Source: JAUVZF01 sp964539385 (lineage in GTDB: Bacteria; Planctomycetota; Phycisphaerae; FEN-1346). Taken from it: 64,000 nt of DNA. The stretch spans positions 3,107-67,106 of the forward strand of contig CAZIJC010000007.1 of assembly GCA_964539385.1 (NCBI GenBank), read 5' to 3'. Position 1 is the first letter of the stretch. Each line of letters opens with the position of its first letter. Below the pieces are notes generated by a model. It worked only from the letters and a program-made list of their open reading frames with translations. It did no database searches and had not been told where the DNA came from. Of this stretch, positions 42,260 to 52,937 are shown in pieces. The translations under genes and the position numbers were made by a program.

Positions 42260-42346
42260 GCGGGAGTGGCGGAACTGGCAGACGCGCAAGGTTTAGGTCC
42301 TTGTGCCCTTCGGGGCCTGGGGGTTCAAATCCCCCCTCCCGCACCA
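42260..42346 (+). tRNA. tRNA-Leu(TAG), CCA encoded
   Basis: The seven-pair acceptor stem GCGGGAG/CTCCCGC is followed by A and an encoded CCA. The anticodon stem CAAGG/CCTTG encloses the loop TTTAGGT with anticodon TAG (42294-42296). A long variable arm (GCCC-TTCG-GGGC) shows a class II tRNA. The T-arm is GGGGGTTCAAATCCCCC. All features agree with tRNA-Leu reading CUN codons. Confidence 0.96.
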
Positions 42347-42437
42347 GAAAGCTGCGCGATGTCCGGATTCTTGAGGTGTCGGGGTTTCCCGAACCGGAGG
42401 GAGATGCAAGGTCTGGCCGCTCGGCGTCTCGCTTCCA

Positions 42438-43703
42438 CTACTCGCGCAACTGGCCTTCGCCGGTGACGATCCACTTGTAGGTGGTCAGGTCGCGGCATCC
42501 CATCGGTCCGCGGGCGTGGAGTTTGTCGGTTGAGATGCCCACCTCGGCGCCCAGGCCGTACTCGCCGCCGTCCGAGAAGCGGGTCGTCGTGTTGATCATC
42601 ACGCTGGAGGAGTCCACGCCCTGGACGAACCGCCGGATCCGCCGGACGTCTTCCGAGACGATCGCGTCGGTGTGGGCCGACCCGTATTGGGCGATGTGGT
42701 CGATGGCGTCCTGAACGTGCTCGACGACGCGGACGGCCAGCACGAGGTCCAGGTACTCGGCGTACCAGTCCTCGTCGGTGGCGGATTTGGCGTCGGGCCA
42801 GATGCGGCGCGTCTCGTCGCAGCCGCGCAACTGGACCCCCGCCTCCGACAGTCGCCGGCAGATGCGCGGCAGGAAACGGGCCGCCACGTGTTTGTGGACG
42901 AGCATCGTCTCCATGGCGTTACAGACGCCCGGCCGCTGGACCTTCGCGTTGAAACAGATGGCCTCGGCCATGTCGAGGTCGGCCAGGTCATCGACGTAGA
43001 CGTGGCAGACGCCCTTGTAGTGCTTGATGACGGGGATGGTGGACCCCTCGGCCACGGCGCGGATGAGTGATTCGCCGCCGCGCGGCATGACGACGTCGAT
43101 GTTCTCGTCTTGGCGGAGGAGGGCGGCCAGCAGGTCGCGGTCGCTGGTTTCGATCATCAGGACGGCGTCGGCCGGCAGGCCCTGGCCCGCGACGGCTTCC
43201 GACAGCAGGCGGTGGATTGCCAGGTTCGAGCGCAGCGCCTCCTTGCCGCCGCGCAGGATGGCCGCGTTGCCGCTCTTCAGGCACAGCGCCGCCACGTCGC
43301 TCGTCACGTTCGGCCGCGACTCGTAGATGGTGAGCACGACGCCGAGCGGCACGCGGACGCGCTCGATGCGCAGGCCGTTCGGACGGACGTAGCCTTCGAG
43401 AATCTCGCCGACGGGGTCCTGAAGGTCGGCGATCTGGTGCATGCTGCGGGCCATCTTCTCGATCCGCTCGTCGGTCAGTGTCAGTCGGTCGATCATGGCG
43501 GCCGCGAGGCCTGCCTGGTTGGCGGCGGCGAGGTCGGCGGCGTTTTCCTTCCGGATGGTCTCGGCCCCCGCGCGAAGGTTTTCGGCCATGGCCCGCAGCG
43601 CCGCGTTCTTGGCGCCGGCGCCGGCGGCGGCCAGTTGTCTGGCGGCTGTGCGGGCGCGGCGGCCGAGGGTCCGGGCCTGGTGCGACCAGTCCTTCCGGGG
43701 CAT
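42438..43703 (-). CDS. proA: Gamma-glutamyl phosphate reductase
   Basis: This 421-aa enzyme reduces gamma-glutamyl phosphate in proline synthesis. It has the aldehyde-dehydrogenase-like fold with PLGVVLTIYESRPNV, ALCLKSGNAAILRGG, and the active-site Cys in QRPGVCNAMET. MPRGGESLIRAV and HTDAIVSED are also typical. It is 12 bp after the YbbR-domain gene on the same strand, so it lies at the 3' end of the long minus-strand run; proB is not in the window. Confidence 0.95.
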   Translation of the reverse strand: MPRKDWSHQARTLGRRARTAARQLAAAGAGAKNAALRAMAENLRAGAETIRKENAADLAAANQAGLAAAMIDRLTLTDERIEKMARSMHQIADLQDPVGEILEGYVRPNGLRIERVRVPLGVVLTIYESRPNVTSDVAALCLKSGNAAILRGGKEALRSNLAIHRLLSEAVAGQGLPADAVLMIETSDRDLLAALLRQDENIDVVMPRGGESLIRAVAEGSTIPVIKHYKGVCHVYVDDLADLDMAEAICFNAKVQRPGVCNAMETMLVHKHVAARFLPRICRRLSEAGVQLRGCDETRRIWPDAKSATDEDWYAEYLDLVLAVRVVEHVQDAIDHIAQYGSAHTDAIVSEDVRRIRRFVQGVDSSSVMINTTTRFSDGGEYGLGAEVGISTDKLHARGPMGCRDLTTYKWIVTGEGQLRE

Positions 43704-43715
43704 GAACGCGCCTCC

Positions 43716-44720
43716 TTACGGGGCGGGCGGCTTCGCGTTGTGTTTCTCGAGGTTGAAGTTGACGGTGGGCAGCGGCTTGACCAGTTTGACGCCGGGCGGC
43801 AGGCCGACCACAACGGGCTCGCGCGGCAGCCACGAGCCCGGGTTGGGCTTGTCGTCCGCCGTCAGGACGAGTTGGACGCGAATATCCTGCGCTTTGAGAC
43901 GTTCAACGGCCGGTGTGGGCCCTTCGACCTCCAACTCGACCCACCGGTCCGCCTCGGGCTGAAAGACGATGCGGTACCGGTTCAACATTTCGGACGGAGC
44001 CGAGATAAGAATCGGCAGCCGCCCGAACCCCTTCTTGGTGACCGCAGATTCCAGCATTGCCCTGACCGTGACGGTGGGCGGGTCGAACGTTGCGTCGATG
44101 CCGTCGGGCCCGCCCAGTTTCGAATCGAGCAGCACGGGTTCCTTCAGTTGCTTGTCTTCGGGAAAGGTGGTGACTTCGACGTTGGCGACCGCGAATCGCC
44201 GACCCTCCGGCAGTTTGGTGAGGTCGGCTGCCGCGACGCGCGCCGTGACCTTGGCCGGCTCCGCATGAGGGTTCTTGGCCACAGCCCCGGTCACCTGGAC
44301 CTTCACGTCAACCTCTTTGATGGTGACGAGGCGGCTGGCGTTGGCATAGATCTTGCCGTCGAACGTGCTGCCGCGCTCGTCCCGAATTCCGGTGACAGAG
44401 ATATTCCGCTCAATCCAATGCTGGAACCCGTCGTGCGCCGGAAGGACCAGCGGATTGGTCTTCAGTTCCGCTTCGGTCAGGTTAAAGCGGCAGACCTTGT
44501 CTTTGAGCGAGGCGTTGAGGCTTTCGAGTTCTCCTTTGGGGCCTTCGTATTTCACCGTCAACTGTTTCGGGTTGATGTTGCGGATCTGGAAGTCCGGCGG
44601 CCCGTTGATCACGACGGGCACGAGGTCTTCGCCCGGGCGTGTCTGTTCGAGGTCGGCCCAGACCCAGACGGCGATCGTCAGGACGGCGACGGCCAGAAAT
44701 GTGCGTATGCGTTCGCTCAT
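43716..44720 (-). CDS. YbbR-domain protein (CdaR-like)
   Basis: This 334-aa protein has one N-terminal transmembrane helix (IRTFLAVAVLTIAVWVWADLE) and an extracytoplasmic part built of beta-rich units, with VQVTGAVAKN and VELEVEGPTPAVERL typical of YbbR repeats. In Firmicutes, CdaR with YbbR repeats binds and controls CdaA. Here the gene overlaps cdaA by 4 bp and follows it. The C-terminus has no obvious motif. The regulatory link to CdaA is inferred from gene order and domain type. Confidence 0.85.
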   Translation of the reverse strand: MSERIRTFLAVAVLTIAVWVWADLEQTRPGEDLVPVVINGPPDFQIRNINPKQLTVKYEGPKGELESLNASLKDKVCRFNLTEAELKTNPLVLPAHDGFQHWIERNISVTGIRDERGSTFDGKIYANASRLVTIKEVDVKVQVTGAVAKNPHAEPAKVTARVAAADLTKLPEGRRFAVANVEVTTFPEDKQLKEPVLLDSKLGGPDGIDATFDPPTVTVRAMLESAVTKKGFGRLPILISAPSEMLNRYRIVFQPEADRWVELEVEGPTPAVERLKAQDIRVQLVLTADDKPNPGSWLPREPVVVGLPPGVKLVKPLPTVNFNLEKHNAKPPAP

Positions 44721-45595
44721 GAGGCGGCTGTGTCTGTCGGTTTTTCAGGTTCAACGGGTTCCGGCGTTTCGTCGGCGGCGAGCGAGTGTTCGATCAATGT
44801 GGCCTCTGCACTGCGCAGGAGTTCGGTCAGTCGCTCTTTGAGCCGGTCGGGCGTGACGGCCGACTCCAGTTTACCGCCTTCGGCCAGCGAGATGCTGCCC
44901 GACTCTTCGCTGACGACAACGATGGCGGCATCGGTTTCCTCCGAGAGTCCCACCGCAGCGCGGTGCCGCGTTCCAAGGTGTGGATCGAGGATCGCATGGC
45001 GCGAGAGCGGAAACTCGCACCCGGCGGCGGCGATCCGACCGCCCCGAATCACCACGCCCATGTCGTGCAGCGGCGAGCCGGGCCAGAAGATCGTCGTCAG
45101 AAGTTCGCTCGTCAGTGCGGCGTCCAGACGGGTGCCCGTCTCTATGAGGGCCCCGAGACGGGTTTCGCGTTCCACGGCGATGATGGCGCCGACACGGTTT
45201 CGGCTGAGGGCAGCGGTCGCTCGGGCGATCTGGTCCACGAAGGCCGAGGCGCCTTCCTTCAGGAAGAAGCGAAAGAGCGGATTCTCGCCCAACCGCATCA
45301 GGCTGCGGCGAAGTTCCGGCTGGAACACGATCGCCGCCAGGAATGCCATAGCGGGCACGAGAAGACGGTAAAGGTCCCTCAGACGTTCCATGTGCAGGTA
45401 GTCCGACAGCAGACGCAAGAACACGAAACTCGTCACGAGCAGGAAGACAAACCCGCGGACCACACGGGCGCCGCGCGTGCCCCTCAAGCCGCGGTAAATC
45501 AGGTAAACAAGCAGCGCGATGACGCCGAACTCAATCGCGTCCGTCCACCCGAACGTCTCGTAAGTCCGCCCGAGGTAGTTCAGGATTTCGGTCAT
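44717..45595 (-). CDS. cdaA: Diadenylate cyclase, CdaA type, variant DGA motif
   Basis: This 292-aa protein has three N-terminal helices (about residues 22-38, 48-64, 78-92) and the DAC domain. The conserved GTRHRAAVGLSEETDA (RHR motif at 208-212) and VVSEESGSISLAEGGK are intact. The DGA motif is changed: the segment reads SPLHDMGVVI (Asp178 kept, Gly-Ala replaced by Met-Gly), with Asp still available for metal binding. It should make c-di-AMP. It overlaps folP by 4 bp and the YbbR gene by 4 bp. The C-terminal 30 residues are Pro/Glu-rich. Confidence 0.88.
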   Translation of the reverse strand: MTEILNYLGRTYETFGWTDAIEFGVIALLVYLIYRGLRGTRGARVVRGFVFLLVTSFVFLRLLSDYLHMERLRDLYRLLVPAMAFLAAIVFQPELRRSLMRLGENPLFRFFLKEGASAFVDQIARATAALSRNRVGAIIAVERETRLGALIETGTRLDAALTSELLTTIFWPGSPLHDMGVVIRGGRIAAAGCEFPLSRHAILDPHLGTRHRAAVGLSEETDAAIVVVSEESGSISLAEGGKLESAVTPDRLKERLTELLRSAEATLIEHSLAADETPEPVEPEKPTDTAAS

Positions 45596-46818
45596 GACGC
45601 GTTCTCGTCAACCTGGGTGATGGCGGTCGCGACGGCGAGGGCCTGACGCACCTCCCGGACGTCGTGGACGCGAAGCACGAGCGCGCCGGCCGCCACGGCC
45701 AGGCTGCACGCGGCGGCGGTCCCGTACACCCGCTCCGACGGCGTTTCGACGTCGGCCAACGTGCCGATGAAACGTTTGCGGCTGGGGCCGACCAGGACGG
45801 GCGCGCCGAGCGTCCGCAACTGACCGAGCCGCGCCAGGATCTCAAGGTTATGCCGAACCGTTTTGCCAAAACCGATGCCGGGGTCGATGAGGATGCCGTC
45901 CTCAGGCACGCCGGCGTCTGCGGCTATCTGCATTCCCCTTCGCAGGTAGCGGCAGATGTCGGCCATCAAGTGGTCGTAGTGCGGGTGGTCCTGCATCGAG
46001 CGCGGTTCGCCGAGCATGTGCATGATAACGACTCCGGCGCCGGTTTCGGCGACCGCTCGGGCCATGTCGGGGTCGCCCTGGAGGCCGGTGACGTCGTTGA
46101 CGAGGCATGCCCCGGCAGCGACCGCTTCGCGGGCCACGCGCGCGTGGCGTGTGTCGATGCTGACGGGGACGTCTATCCGCGAAGCGAGCGTCTCGACGAC
46201 CGGCAGCACGCGGGCGAGTTCCTCTTGTTCCGTGACCGGGTCGCTCCCCGGGCGGGTGGACTCGCCGCCCACGTCGATGATGTCGGCGCCTTCTTCGACG
46301 AGCCTGTCGGCACGGGCGACGGCGCTGCTCGACTCCAGCCATTTGCCGCCGTCGCTGAAACTGTCGGGCGTCACGTTCAGGATCCCCATGACGGCCGGAT
46401 TGGGGCCCACGGTCAACCGTCGTGCCCCCATGCGTATCTCGAAGCGGGTGCGCGCATGGTTGTCCAGAGCGCGTCGGACCTCCTCGCGGACGGCCGCCGC
46501 CTCGGGCGCAGCGTCGGCGGACCGCGTGAATAGGGCCTGGAATTGGCTCCGCGACCCGATGAGGACGATATCGACCTTGGCCGGCCGGGACCCGGATGCG
46601 CGTTGTGGTGTAACCACGTCGCCGCCGGCCTCAAGCATCTCGGCTTGCAGAAGGCCGGCCTGCGCCGCGGAAAGGTTCTCCAGCGCCAGTGCGACCGTGT
46701 TGCTCCCAGGGAGCACGTATTGGGTGGCCGGCGCAGCGTGGGTGCGGCCGATTTCCTCGAGGACCGGCCTGGCGTTCGCTGCCGCGATGACTCGGGCGTT
46801 CAGTCTCAGATGGGGCAC
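45592..46818 (-). CDS. folP: Dihydropteroate synthase with N-terminal extension
   Basis: This 408-aa protein is about 130 residues longer than typical FolP (about 280). The catalytic domain begins near residue 130 with VMGILNVTPDSFSDGG, then DVGGESTRPGS, VSIDTRHARVA, LVNDVTGLQGDP, DPGIGFGKT and PSRKRF. The extension (LNARVIAAANARPVLEEIG..., VDIVLIGSRSQF) appears folded, and similar extensions occur in longer dihydropteroate synthases. The GTG at 46818 is chosen because GAGGAA is nine bases upstream and it follows the ftsH stop by 19 bases. Confidence 0.88.
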   Translation of the reverse strand: MPHLRLNARVIAAANARPVLEEIGRTHAAPATQYVLPGSNTVALALENLSAAQAGLLQAEMLEAGGDVVTPQRASGSRPAKVDIVLIGSRSQFQALFTRSADAAPEAAAVREEVRRALDNHARTRFEIRMGARRLTVGPNPAVMGILNVTPDSFSDGGKWLESSSAVARADRLVEEGADIIDVGGESTRPGSDPVTEQEELARVLPVVETLASRIDVPVSIDTRHARVAREAVAAGACLVNDVTGLQGDPDMARAVAETGAGVVIMHMLGEPRSMQDHPHYDHLMADICRYLRRGMQIAADAGVPEDGILIDPGIGFGKTVRHNLEILARLGQLRTLGAPVLVGPSRKRFIGTLADVETPSERVYGTAAACSLAVAAGALVLRVHDVREVRQALAVATAITQVDENAS

Positions 46819-46837
46819 GGCGCGGTTCCTCGCGCTG

Positions 46838-48799
<1,962 letters not shown>

Positions 48800-48868
48800 T
48801 GTAGTACGGTTTTCTGCACCGGCGGTTGCCTTGTGGCGGCGCGTTGCGGTGGGCGGCCGCCGAGGAGA

Positions 48869-49372
48869 TTACCAGTCCTTTTCCATGGCCTCGACAATGC
48901 GTTCGGCGAGGCGGCGTGTGGCCTCGACGGTGGCGGAATCCTGTGTCTCGCCGACTGCGCCGGCGTAGGTGGCGGCCCCGGTTATGCGGTCGCGCCGCTT
49001 GAGGATCTCTCCCGTCCGCAGGTCTTTCCATTCGAACCAGCAGGTGATGGCGACCTGAAGGTCCTGCGGCTGGTCGCTGTCGGTATCTTCCGAGAGGACG
49101 GAGGCCCGCAGCCAGGCGATCTCGCCGCGCAGTTCGGTGTCGGCCCGCTTACGGTCGTGGACGACCTTGTAGGGCGTGCGGAGTTCGATGAACTTGACGA
49201 CCTGACGCGTCAAGTCGAACTCGAGTTCCCTGCGGAAGTCCTTCGACGAGAAAATGGGGACGGCCACCGTTCGTACGTCGCCGCGATGCAACGGCTGCAT
49301 CGAATAGCCGCACCCCGCCGCCAGCACGGCAGCCGTACAGAGAACCAGCACCCTAGCACGCACGGTGTTCAC
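48869..49372 (-). CDS. LptE-like LPS-assembly lipoprotein
   Basis: This 167-aa lipoprotein has a lipobox VLAAGC after a short signal, then GYSMQPLHRGDVRTVAVPIFSSK and REL...DLTRQVVKFIE..., the pattern of planctomycete LptE-type proteins. LptE pairs with LptD to insert lipopolysaccharide in the outer membrane, so this supports a diderm envelope. A GTG at 49372 overlaps the stop of the preceding gene (GTGA) and follows AGGAG. A later GTG at 49363 would also keep the lipobox. Identity is family-level; LptD is not in the window. Confidence 0.8.
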   Translation of the reverse strand: MNTVRARVLVLCTAAVLAAGCGYSMQPLHRGDVRTVAVPIFSSKDFRRELEFDLTRQVVKFIELRTPYKVVHDRKRADTELRGEIAWLRASVLSEDTDSDQPQDLQVAITCWFEWKDLRTGEILKRRDRITGAATYAGAVGETQDSATVEATRRLAERIVEAMEKDW

Positions 49373-50628
49373 TTGGTTGGCTCCTGCTCGTCGGTCTCTT
49401 CGGCCGGGGTCTCCGGTTCTGCGGTTGCCTTCCGGCGGCCGGCGAACTCGGCCGGAGGCCCCATCTGCACCGGACCGGCCAGGAACGTCCCGGCCTTTGC
49501 GCTCCATGATGAGTCGGCGAATCGCTCTCGCAATCGCTCGGCGTAATACGCCGCCGCCAGCGGCTGTCCGGCACGGTGGTATCGGGCGGCCACCTCGTAA
49601 AGCGACTGGGCTTGTAAGTCGCGCACCTGGACGAGCAGTTCCGGCACGCCCCGGCGTGCGGCCTCGTCCGGGAACTTCTTTCGGTACTGCCGCAGCCGAT
49701 CGTACGCCAGCCGCAACTCGGTTACATCATACCGCGGGCCTGCGCAATTTTCGATAGCGCATTTTGCGCGTTGGAGTTCCGCGTGGAGGATGGCGTCTCC
49801 GTTGGGATACTCGCGGCAGTACTTGTCGTAGTAATCCTCGGCCTCGGTCCATTTGTGCTTCGACCAGTAGTGGTTGGCGATTCGGAGGATGACGTCATCG
49901 GCCAAGTCGCCGGCCGGCTGGTGCTCGTAGACGCGGCGCAGGATCTCGATGGCCTCGTCCTCGCCCGACAGAAGGGGTATGCCGAGGATGCGGCGGCGCA
50001 CGGGGCCGAGGAGCAACTCGGCGATCTCGATCTCTTTCAGCAGCGCGGCGCGGTAGTGGACGCTGCCGGCGTACTGGGTGATAAGGTTCTCGTATTGATC
50101 GTACGCCTTGTAATACTCCTTCCGATCGAAGAGGGACCCGGCCCGCAGCCACATGGCCTCTTCGCGGTGGGCCGAACCGGGGTAATCCTTGATGAGTTTC
50201 TTGAAGTCCTTCTCTGCCGAGCGACGGTTGCCGGCGCTGAGCCGGTCTTCGGCCCGGTCGAAAAGGACCTTGTCGGCGTTCCGGTTCGCCTCGCGTTTCC
50301 ACCACTGCCGCTTCCACCATGGCGTCTGGGCATCGGCCGGTTTTTTCGGCTCACCGGGCGTCGGGGCAGCAGGCCCGGCCTTGGGCGGCGCGGGCGTCCT
50401 GGGTTTCGGCGCGGGCGGCGGCTCTTCCGGTTTCGGAGTCGGCGAAATCGGTTCCTTCGGCGGCCTGGGCGGCGCCTTGGCGGGCGGCGTCTTGATGGAA
50501 GGCAGAGGCGGCTCCGACGGGTCCACGTACATCCACCGGCCGTTGCGCCACACCCAGCCCGCCTGGACGGTAAGTGCGCAGCCCAGGAGCAATCCAACGA
50601 CCGTCAACCAGGTGGCAGCACGTCGCAC
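49369..50628 (-). CDS. Secreted TPR-type protein (BamD/YfiO-like)
   Basis: This 419-aa protein has a signal peptide (TWLTVVGLLLGCALTVQAG), a Pro-rich linker (about residues 35-100) and TPR-like helical repeats (RRSAEKDFKKLIKDYPGS, YYKAYDQYENLITQYAGSV, WTEAEDYYDKYCREYPNG). That spacing is typical of BamD/YfiO-type outer-membrane assembly proteins. The GTG at 50628 is preferred to the ATG at 50658 because GGAGGTGAGAGG then falls at SD distance. It overlaps the lptE gene by 4 bp. The exact partner is not shown. Confidence 0.72.
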   Translation of the reverse strand: MRRAATWLTVVGLLLGCALTVQAGWVWRNGRWMYVDPSEPPLPSIKTPPAKAPPRPPKEPISPTPKPEEPPPAPKPRTPAPPKAGPAAPTPGEPKKPADAQTPWWKRQWWKREANRNADKVLFDRAEDRLSAGNRRSAEKDFKKLIKDYPGSAHREEAMWLRAGSLFDRKEYYKAYDQYENLITQYAGSVHYRAALLKEIEIAELLLGPVRRRILGIPLLSGEDEAIEILRRVYEHQPAGDLADDVILRIANHYWSKHKWTEAEDYYDKYCREYPNGDAILHAELQRAKCAIENCAGPRYDVTELRLAYDRLRQYRKKFPDEAARRGVPELLVQVRDLQAQSLYEVAARYHRAGQPLAAAYYAERLRERFADSSWSAKAGTFLAGPVQMGPPAEFAGRRKATAEPETPAEETDEQEPTK

Positions 50629-50730
50629 GTCGGTTGTCCTCTCACCTCCGGCAGGCATCCCCGGCTTCCGTCGCGGTCACCGTGACCGCGGCAGCCTCCC
50701 TATTATAACGCGTCAACGGCGTCTGGGTAG

Positions 50731-51480
50731 TTAAACGTATCTGGCGGCCGAGAGTTCTTTCCCGGCCAATTCCGCCACGGTTGCCACCAGCACGTCCCGC
50801 ATCTCGCGGGCGGTGCGCTGGCTGAGCCGTACGCGCCGAACCTCGCTCCAGTCGGCGCCCGCGAGAAACGCCATGGCCTGGGCGGTTTTGGCTGTCAGAC
50901 GATGGATCTTCCCCTTTCCCTCGGGGCGGCACTGTGGGCACACCGGACCACCCAGGCCGGCACTGTACCGGAGGGGCTTGTGGCTGTCGAGCGGGCGGTC
51001 GCACTGGACGCACCGGCCCATGTCCGTCCCGTATCCGAGCAGCGCCAGCAGCCGCCACGTAAAGGCAAACGTGACGGCCCGGCTTGCTTCGGCTTCGGCC
51101 TCAGCCAGCAACTCAAACGTTCGGACCACAAGGTCGAAGACAGGCGGCTGCGGGTCGAGGTCCGGCACCAGCGCCATGACGAGTTCCGTGGCGAGCGACG
51201 CCCCGTAGAACGCCGGCAGTTTTCGGTGCAGACCGTCGAAGCGGTCGGTCTCGTACAGTTCCATGAGGGTGGCCAGGCGGTTCGGGTTGCTGATGCTGAA
51301 GACGGCCTCTCCGAGCGTCCATCGGTCGAGCGGGCCGCTGAACGGATTCTGTCCGCGTTTCGAGCCCTTCGCCAGACACCGAAGACGGCCAACCTCGCGG
51401 GCCAGCAGTTCCACGACCTGGCTGGTCTCGCTCCAGTCGCGGCATCTTAGCAGAAGCACCGTTGACTTATGGACGGGCAC
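50731..51480 (-). CDS. recO: DNA repair protein RecO
   Basis: This 249-aa protein anneals DNA and loads RecA via RecR. It begins with the OB-fold segment TVLLLRCRDWSETSQVVELLAREVG and GRLRCLAKGSKR. The middle is helical, and the four-Cys zinc finger is present (CVQC and CPQC). The GTG at 51480 is chosen since GAGAGG lies upstream and it gives the conserved N-terminus; an open frame upstream runs into the repeat island. It is part of the phoH-pgpH-ybeY-corC-recO cluster. Confidence 0.92.
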   Translation of the reverse strand: MPVHKSTVLLLRCRDWSETSQVVELLAREVGRLRCLAKGSKRGQNPFSGPLDRWTLGEAVFSISNPNRLATLMELYETDRFDGLHRKLPAFYGASLATELVMALVPDLDPQPPVFDLVVRTFELLAEAEAEASRAVTFAFTWRLLALLGYGTDMGRCVQCDRPLDSHKPLRYSAGLGGPVCPQCRPEGKGKIHRLTAKTAQAMAFLAGADWSEVRRVRLSQRTAREMRDVLVATVAELAGKELSAARYV

Positions 51481-51498
51481 GGGCGCCTCTCGCAAAGC

Positions 51499-51660
51499 AA
51501 TGATGAATGACGAAGGAGAGAATGACGAATGAAAGACGAAACGGCAATGACGAATGACAGAGGCGCTGAGCCGATCATCCCCCTTGCCCGTGGCGCGCGT
51601 CGCCATTGGTCATTCGTCATTGTTGTTTGATTCGTCATTCGGATTTCGTCATTTGTCATT
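51499..51660. repeat. AT-rich repeat island with AATGACGAAT units
   Basis: This 175-bp gap between corC and recO carries repeated AATGACGAAT units. CAATGACGAATGAC (51545-51558) and its exact complement GTCATTCGTCATTG (51609-51622) form an inverted repeat. Further copies (AATGACGAATGA at 51521, and TTCGTCATT at 51631 and similar) flank it, giving a long imperfect hairpin. Its base composition is clearly lower in G+C than all neighbours. There is no gene in it. It may be a non-autonomous mobile element or a dispersed family in this lineage. Confidence 0.65.
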
Positions 51661-52927
51661 CCGCCTTTGCGGCGGCGAGTTCGACCCTCAATCGTGTAAT
51701 CCGCCGCTCCTCGGCCTCCAAGACGGTGATACGGAGTTCGTTGTGTTCGAGCGATTCGCCGGCCTTTGGGATGTAGCCGAGTTGGCTGAGAACGAAGCCG
51801 CCGACGGTTTCATAATCGTCGTCTTCCGGCAGGTGCACCTCCAATTCGTCGTTCAGTTCATCGATGTGGACGCGTGCCTCGACTTCGAAGGCACGTTCGC
51901 CGACGCGGCGGATCGATTTCGGCGGCTCCGGCTCGTACTCGTCCACGATCTCTCCGACGATCTCCTCGAGGATGTCCTCGATGGTCACCAGGCCCGACGT
52001 GCCGCCGTATTCGTCCAGCACAACCGCCATGTGAACCTTGTTGACCTGGAACTTGCGCAGCAGTTCGTCGAGCGGTTTGGTCTCCGGCACAAACAACGCC
52101 CTGCGCATCACGTCCTCGACGGTAAGGTGCTCGGCCTTTTCGTCAAAGGCATGGTCCAGGAGGTCCTTGGCGTAGAGAATGCCGACGATGGTGTCGAGAT
52201 TGTCTCTGGTGGCGGGGATGCGGCTGTAGCCGGATTTGGCGATGAGACGGCGGGCGGCCTCGACGCTCTCGTGGGCGTCGAGGCTGACGATATCGGTCCG
52301 GGGCGTCATGATCTGGCTGGCGTCGGCGCGGCGGAACTTCAGCACGTTCTCGATCATATCCACCTGGTTTTCTTCGATGGCGCCTTCGCGTTCGCCCTCG
52401 TCGGCGACGCTGACGATCTCCTGTTCGATGTCGCTGCCGGGCGCCGCGTCTTTCGGCACGCCCGCCAGCCGCCGCACCAGTCCGTCCACGACCCGGGATG
52501 CCGCAAGGACCGGGGTAAGGATGGCGCGGCAGAGGTGGCAAACAGGCAGAACCGTGGCGAGGACGCTTTCGGCGGCGCAACCGGCCCACGCGAGCGGAAT
52601 GATCCCTGCGGCGACCACGCCCACGATTGCCGCCACCGCGCCGCCGATCAGCCAGCCGCCCGCGCCCGCGCCGAACCGACCCGTCGCCCACACCTCCGCC
52701 AGCACCACCAGGGCCACGACGCCGACCAGGTGCATCAAGCGGGTCATCTGAAGCAGGTCGTGGTGATGTTCGGACAGGCGCGGGAGTTGGGCGAGGCGGC
52801 CCTTCCGCTCGAGCGCCTCCTGGAGTCGGGCACGAGAAAACGAGCGAAGGGCATTATGGGTCAGCGCAGAGAACAGGGCGAATCCGGTTGCCGCCACACC
52901 GAGTGCGAACCATAGGTAGGGCTGCAA
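51656..52927 (-). CDS. CBS-domain membrane protein of the hemolysin C/CorC family
   Basis: This 423-aa protein has three to four N-terminal hydrophobic helices (first about residues 3-22, then 62-80, 90-120), two CBS domains (about 205-330; MTPRTDIVSLDAHES and EDVMRRALFVPETKPL) and a C-terminal CorC_HlyC domain (HIDELNDELEVHLPEDDDYETVGGF). A TTG start is supported by AGGAGGAC six bases upstream. Homologues act in Mg2+ efflux. It follows ybeY by 10 bp, and its stop lies at the edge of the repeat island before recO. Confidence 0.9.
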   Translation of the reverse strand: MQPYLWFALGVAATGFALFSALTHNALRSFSRARLQEALERKGRLAQLPRLSEHHHDLLQMTRLMHLVGVVALVVLAEVWATGRFGAGAGGWLIGGAVAAIVGVVAAGIIPLAWAGCAAESVLATVLPVCHLCRAILTPVLAASRVVDGLVRRLAGVPKDAAPGSDIEQEIVSVADEGEREGAIEENQVDMIENVLKFRRADASQIMTPRTDIVSLDAHESVEAARRLIAKSGYSRIPATRDNLDTIVGILYAKDLLDHAFDEKAEHLTVEDVMRRALFVPETKPLDELLRKFQVNKVHMAVVLDEYGGTSGLVTIEDILEEIVGEIVDEYEPEPPKSIRRVGERAFEVEARVHIDELNDELEVHLPEDDDYETVGGFVLSQLGYIPKAGESLEHNELRITVLEAEERRITRLRVELAAAKAE

Positions 52928-52937
52928 ACGGGTCCTC

